From Roseivivax isoporae LMG 25204 (GTDB lineage: Bacteria; Pseudomonadota; Alphaproteobacteria; Rhodobacterales; Rhodobacteraceae): DNA of 58,221 nucleotides. The stretch is from the NCBI RefSeq assembly GCF_000521865.1, contig NZ_JAME01000032.1:1-58221 (forward strand), given 5' to 3'. Position numbers and translations under genes: made by a program. The notes under the pieces were generated by a model, which saw only the letters and a list, made by a program, of their open reading frames with translations, searched no databases and was not told where the DNA came from. Below, piece after piece: positions 55,628 to 58,221 of this stretch (the first letter of the stretch is position 1; each line of letters starts with the position of its first letter).

Positions 55628-56461
55628 ATGCCAGACCCCCGAACGATCCTGATCACCGGCGCGTCGAGCGGCATCGGTCACGATGCCGCGCACACGCTGG
55701 CCCGCCGCGGATGGCGTGTCCTCGCCACGGTCCGGACGCAGCAGGACCGCGCCCGGCTCGCGGCCGAGGGGCTCGAGGTGCTGATCCTCGACTATGCCGA
55801 CCCCGCGAGCATCGCCGCCGCCATGGACGGCGTCGCGGAGGCCACGGGCGGCCGGCTCGACGCGCTCTTCAACAACGGGGCCTACGCGATCCCGGGGCCG
55901 CTCGAGGACGTGCCGGCGGAGGCGATGCGCGCGATCTTCGAGGCGAACTTCATCGGCTGGCACGACCTGACGACGCGGGCGATCCGGCTCATGCGGGCGC
56001 GGGGGCAGGGGCGGATCGTCAACAATTCCTCGGTGCTGGGCCTTGTCGGGGCGAAGTGGCGCGGCGCCTACGTCGCGTCGAAGTTCGCGGTCGAGGGCTG
56101 GTCCGACTGCCTGCGGATGGAGATGGCGGGCACCGGCATCGACGTGGTGCTGATCGAGCCGGGGCCGATCGACACGCCGTTCCGCCAGAACGCGATCCGG
56201 CAGTTCGAACGCTGGATCGACTGGGAGCGGAGCGCGCGGGCCGACGAGTACCGGGCGCACCTGCTCGACAAGCTCTACGCCGGCAGCGGCGACAACCCGA
56301 TGCAGAAACCCGCCTCGGCGGTGACCGACGTGCTGATCCGCGCGCTCGAGGCGCGCCGTCCGCGCCCGCGCTATTTCGTCACGGTCCCGACCCGCATCGC
56401 CGCGATCGCCCGGCGTGTCCTGCCTGCGCGGGCGCTTGACCGCCTGCTGGCACGGTCCTGA
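55628..56461 (+). CDS. Short-chain dehydrogenase (classical SDR)
   Basis: A 277-residue SDR with complete motifs: TGASSGIG (10-17), NNGAYA near 83, NSSVLG near 139 and Y148/K152 in YVASK. The specificity tail is unusual, with a [11 protein letters not shown] segment after the catalytic lysine typical of SDRs acting on lipids or steroids. NADP(H) is likely given VRTQQDR after the second strand. Substrate unknown. Stands alone between the SH3-protein gene and the HIG1-like gene. Confidence 0.87.
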   Translation: MPDPRTILITGASSGIGHDAAHTLARRGWRVLATVRTQQDRARLAAEGLEVLILDYADPASIAAAMDGVAEATGGRLDALFNNGAYAIPGPLEDVPAEAMRAIFEANFIGWHDLTTRAIRLMRARGQGRIVNNSSVLGLVGAKWRGAYVASKFAVEGWSDCLRMEMAGTGIDVVLIEPGPIDTPFRQNAIRQFERWIDWERSARADEYRAHLLDKLYAGSGDNPMQKPASAVTDVLIRALEARRPRPRYFVTVPTRIAAIARRVLPARALDRLLARS

Positions 56462-56552
56462 GGCTCGCCTTCGGGCGGGGATCGGCTAGGTTGCAGTCCA
56501 GGGAACATCCGGGCGCGACCCGGACAGGGACAGAGGGACCGAAGGACCGAAG

Positions 56553-56759
56553 ATGCTACACGACCCGTTATTCGTCGTCATGGCGATCGTCATGCTCGCC
56601 GTCGTCGCCATCCTCATGACCGGGATCGGCGGCTTCGCGAAGGGCGGCGAGTTCAACCGCAAATACGCCAACAAGCTCATGCGCTGGCGCATCGCCGCGC
56701 AGTTCGCGGCCGTGCTGCTGATCCTTCTCTTCGTTCTCGTGCGCCGCAGCGGAGGCTGA
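56553..56759 (+). CDS. HIG1-domain twin-TM protein
   Basis: A 68-residue protein with two TM helices (about 5-25 and 45-63) around a basic loop containing GGEFNRKYANKLMRWRI, the hallmark of bacterial HIG1/hypoxia-induced proteins. The relatives associate with cytochrome oxidase. It is 4 bases before the adenosyltransferase gene, an order I recall as conserved in Rhodobacteraceae. Confidence 0.85.
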   Translation: MLHDPLFVVMAIVMLAVVAILMTGIGGFAKGGEFNRKYANKLMRWRIAAQFAAVLLILLFVLVRRSGG

Positions 56760-56763
56760 CACC

Positions 56764-57336
56764 ATGGTGGTCCTGAACAAGATCTACACGCGCACCGGCG
56801 ATGCGGGCGAAACCGCGCTCGGCGACGGCAGCCGCGTGGCCAAGCATTCGGCCCGCGTCGTGTCCTACGGCACGGTGGACGAGCTGAACGCGACGCTCGG
56901 CATCGCCCGGCTGCACGCCGAGGGCGAGATGGACGCGCAGCTCGCGCGCATCCAAAACGACCTCTTCGACCTCGGCGCCGATCTCTGCCGGCCGGGGATG
57001 GAGCGCGACGAGAGCGCCGAGTACCCGCCGCTGCGCATGGTCGCGGCGCAGACCGACCGGCTCGAGCGGGAGATCGACGCGATGAACGGCCGGCTCGAGC
57101 CGCTGCGCAGCTTCATCCTGCCAGGCGGCTCGGCGCTCGCCGCGCACCTGCACATGTGCCGCACCGTGGCGCGCCGGGCCGAGCGCTACGTCATCGAACT
57201 GTCGGCAACGGAGAGCGTGAACGCGGCCGCGATCACCTATCTCAACCGCCTGTCCGACTGGTTCTTCGTCGCCGCGCGCATCGCCAACGACGACGGCCGG
57301 GCCGACGTGCTGTGGGTTCCCGGCGCGAACCGCTGA
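56764..57336 (+). CDS. Cob(I)alamin adenosyltransferase, PduO/MMAB type
   Basis: A 190-residue enzyme with the N-terminal ATP site KIYTRTGDAGET (6-17) and SRVAKH. SYGTVDELNATLG follows. The conserved late block is AHLHMCRTVARRAER then YLNRLSDWFFVAAR. It adds the adenosyl group to cobalamin for methylmalonyl-CoA mutase and others. Length and motifs are typical. Confidence 0.93.
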   Translation: MVVLNKIYTRTGDAGETALGDGSRVAKHSARVVSYGTVDELNATLGIARLHAEGEMDAQLARIQNDLFDLGADLCRPGMERDESAEYPPLRMVAAQTDRLEREIDAMNGRLEPLRSFILPGGSALAAHLHMCRTVARRAERYVIELSATESVNAAAITYLNRLSDWFFVAARIANDDGRADVLWVPGANR

Positions 57337-57445
57337 GCGCGGCGGGGCGTCCGGGGCGGGGATCCGGTCCCTGCCGATTGCCACCGGCGGGCGCGCCCTG
57401 TATCCCGTCGGCGCGCCCAAGGACCGCCAACGGAGACCCAAGCCC

Positions 57446-58081
57446 ATGCGCCTTCTGCCGCTTCTCGCCCTCCTGACCCTTCTCGGAGCCTGCGCCGACG
57501 GCGCCCGCGAGCTGCGCCAGCCGGTGGAACCCGTGGGTGACTTCAAGCTCGGCCACGCCATCGTCGTCGCGCCGAACCTCGTGAAGGGCCCGGCCTCGCG
57601 CGAGGCGACCAAGGAGGAGTGGATCGCGTCGGTGGATTCGGCGCTCGAGGAACGCTTCCGCCGCTACGAGGGCGACGCCTTCTACCACCTGGGCGTCAGC
57701 GTCGAGGGCTACGTCCTCGCGCAGCCCGGCATCCCGCTGGTCTTCAGCCCGAAATCGGTCCTGATCGTGCGCGTCACGGTGTTCGAGGACGCGACGGGGC
57801 GGAAGCTGAACGAGGAGGCCGAGCAGATCACCGCCCTCGAGGCGCCGTCGGGCAAGACCATCGTGGGCTCCGGCGTGACGCAGTCGGCCGAGGAGCAGAT
57901 GACCAATCTTTCCAAGAACATCGCGCTCCAGATCGAGAACTGGATGCGCCGGCAGTCGCGCGCAGAGGGCTGGTTCGGCGGGCCCGCACCGGCGGAAGAG
58001 GCGACCGCGGAGACCGCCGCGCCCGCGGCCGCAGATGCCGCGCCCGCCGCGCCCGGTCTGCCCGCGCCCGCGACCCCCTGA
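57446..58081 (+). CDS. Putative outer-membrane or periplasmic lipoprotein
   Basis: A 211-residue protein. The lipobox LLGAC at residues 12-16 follows a short hydrophobic stretch, so it is probably a lipoprotein. A mixed strand/helix domain (about 30-175) contains GDFKLGHAIVVAPNLVKGPASREAT and a segment ending NWMRRQSR. The C-terminal 35 residues are an Ala/Pro/Glu tail. No named family recognised. Confidence 0.75.
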   Translation: MRLLPLLALLTLLGACADGARELRQPVEPVGDFKLGHAIVVAPNLVKGPASREATKEEWIASVDSALEERFRRYEGDAFYHLGVSVEGYVLAQPGIPLVFSPKSVLIVRVTVFEDATGRKLNEEAEQITALEAPSGKTIVGSGVTQSAEEQMTNLSKNIALQIENWMRRQSRAEGWFGGPAPAEEATAETAAPAAADAAPAAPGLPAPATP

Positions 58082-58110
58082 GGTCCCCGCGTCGGGGCGG
58101 GAAAGGCTGC

Positions 58111-58139
58111 TTGATTTTCCCCGGACGACCCAATATGTG
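58111..58139 (+). promoter_or_regulatory. Candidate tuf promoter
   Basis: TTGATT (58111-58116), a 17-base spacer and TATGTG (58134-58139) make a good sigma-70-like pair about 60 bases before the tuf start. A short GC hairpin (58085-58097) just upstream may end the lipoprotein transcript. Confidence 0.45.
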
Positions 58140-58199
58140 GCCCGCGATGTGAACCGGGTCGCTCGGACCCCCGAAACTTGAACGAAGGCGTCTTGAGAG

Positions 58200-58221
58200 A
58201 TGGCAAAGGAAAAGTTCGAAC
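58200..58221 (+). CDS. tuf: Elongation factor Tu, first codons only
   Basis: Only MAKEKFE is in the window, but this start is the standard N-terminus of EF-Tu, and the gene has the expected promoter and a long leader. The remainder lies to the right. Confidence 0.7.

Noticed and set aside
54817-55674. N-terminal extension of parC
   Set aside because: Open in frame but Arg/Gly-rich, and it overlaps the SH3-protein gene on the other strand. ParC proteins begin near the [12 protein letters not shown] segment.

Overview
The window reads as a chromosomal segment of a high-GC alphaproteobacterium, most likely Rhodobacteraceae (Roseobacter/Paracoccus type). The evidence is strong G/C bias at third codon positions from about 8 kb onward, a chvE-gguAB sugar importer with a divergent LysR gene, and a housekeeping tail (etfA/etfB, parC, an HIG1-like protein, a PduO-type cobalamin adenosyltransferase, the start of tuf). 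GC and codon use were judged by eye; no searches were run.

1-7762: the right-hand end of a genomic island. Base composition is lower and mixed, and the region ends in a displaced 3' half of tRNA-Val(CAC). It carries a partial prim-pol replication protein, a metallophosphoesterase, an unknown membrane protein, and a three-gene minus-strand operon. That operon ends in a protein fusing a GIY-YIG nuclease to a DnaQ-type (DEDDh) exonuclease. A small coiled-coil/membrane-anchor gene without a normal start codon lies next to the attachment site. The integrase and the intact tRNA are predicted to lie left of the window.

8125-27635: about 18 plus-strand genes, tightly packed with many ATGA overlaps. 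They include a peptide/opine-type ABC importer, two amidohydrolases, a ThDP enzyme and a polar-amino-acid ABC importer. These are followed by N-carbamoyl-D-amino acid hydrolase, a flavin-reductase-like protein, a DapA-family lyase, an SDR lacking the usual Tyr/Lys, a phenylhydantoinase-like amidohydrolase, a hydantoin racemase and a LysR regulator. Together they look like a complete import and ring-opening pathway for a hydantoin-like or cyclic-amide compound. The final substrate is unknown.

27652-35919: a minus-strand sugar operon (chvE-gguA-gguB, L-arabonate-type dehydratase, D-galactose 1-dehydrogenase, a small unknown gene) with a divergent LysR gene, suited to oxidative use of galactose and arabinose. 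35926-42937: LysR, dabB and dabA (energy-coupled inorganic-carbon uptake), then a NarL-type two-component system. 42948-48003: a DDRGG-repeat secreted protein, a DadA-like oxidase, and iron-transport permease and binding-protein genes pointing toward each other. 48200-58221: conserved housekeeping genes (etfAB, M48 protease, YjgN-like membrane protein, parC, SH3 protein, SDR, HIG1-like protein, adenosyltransferase, lipoprotein, tuf start).
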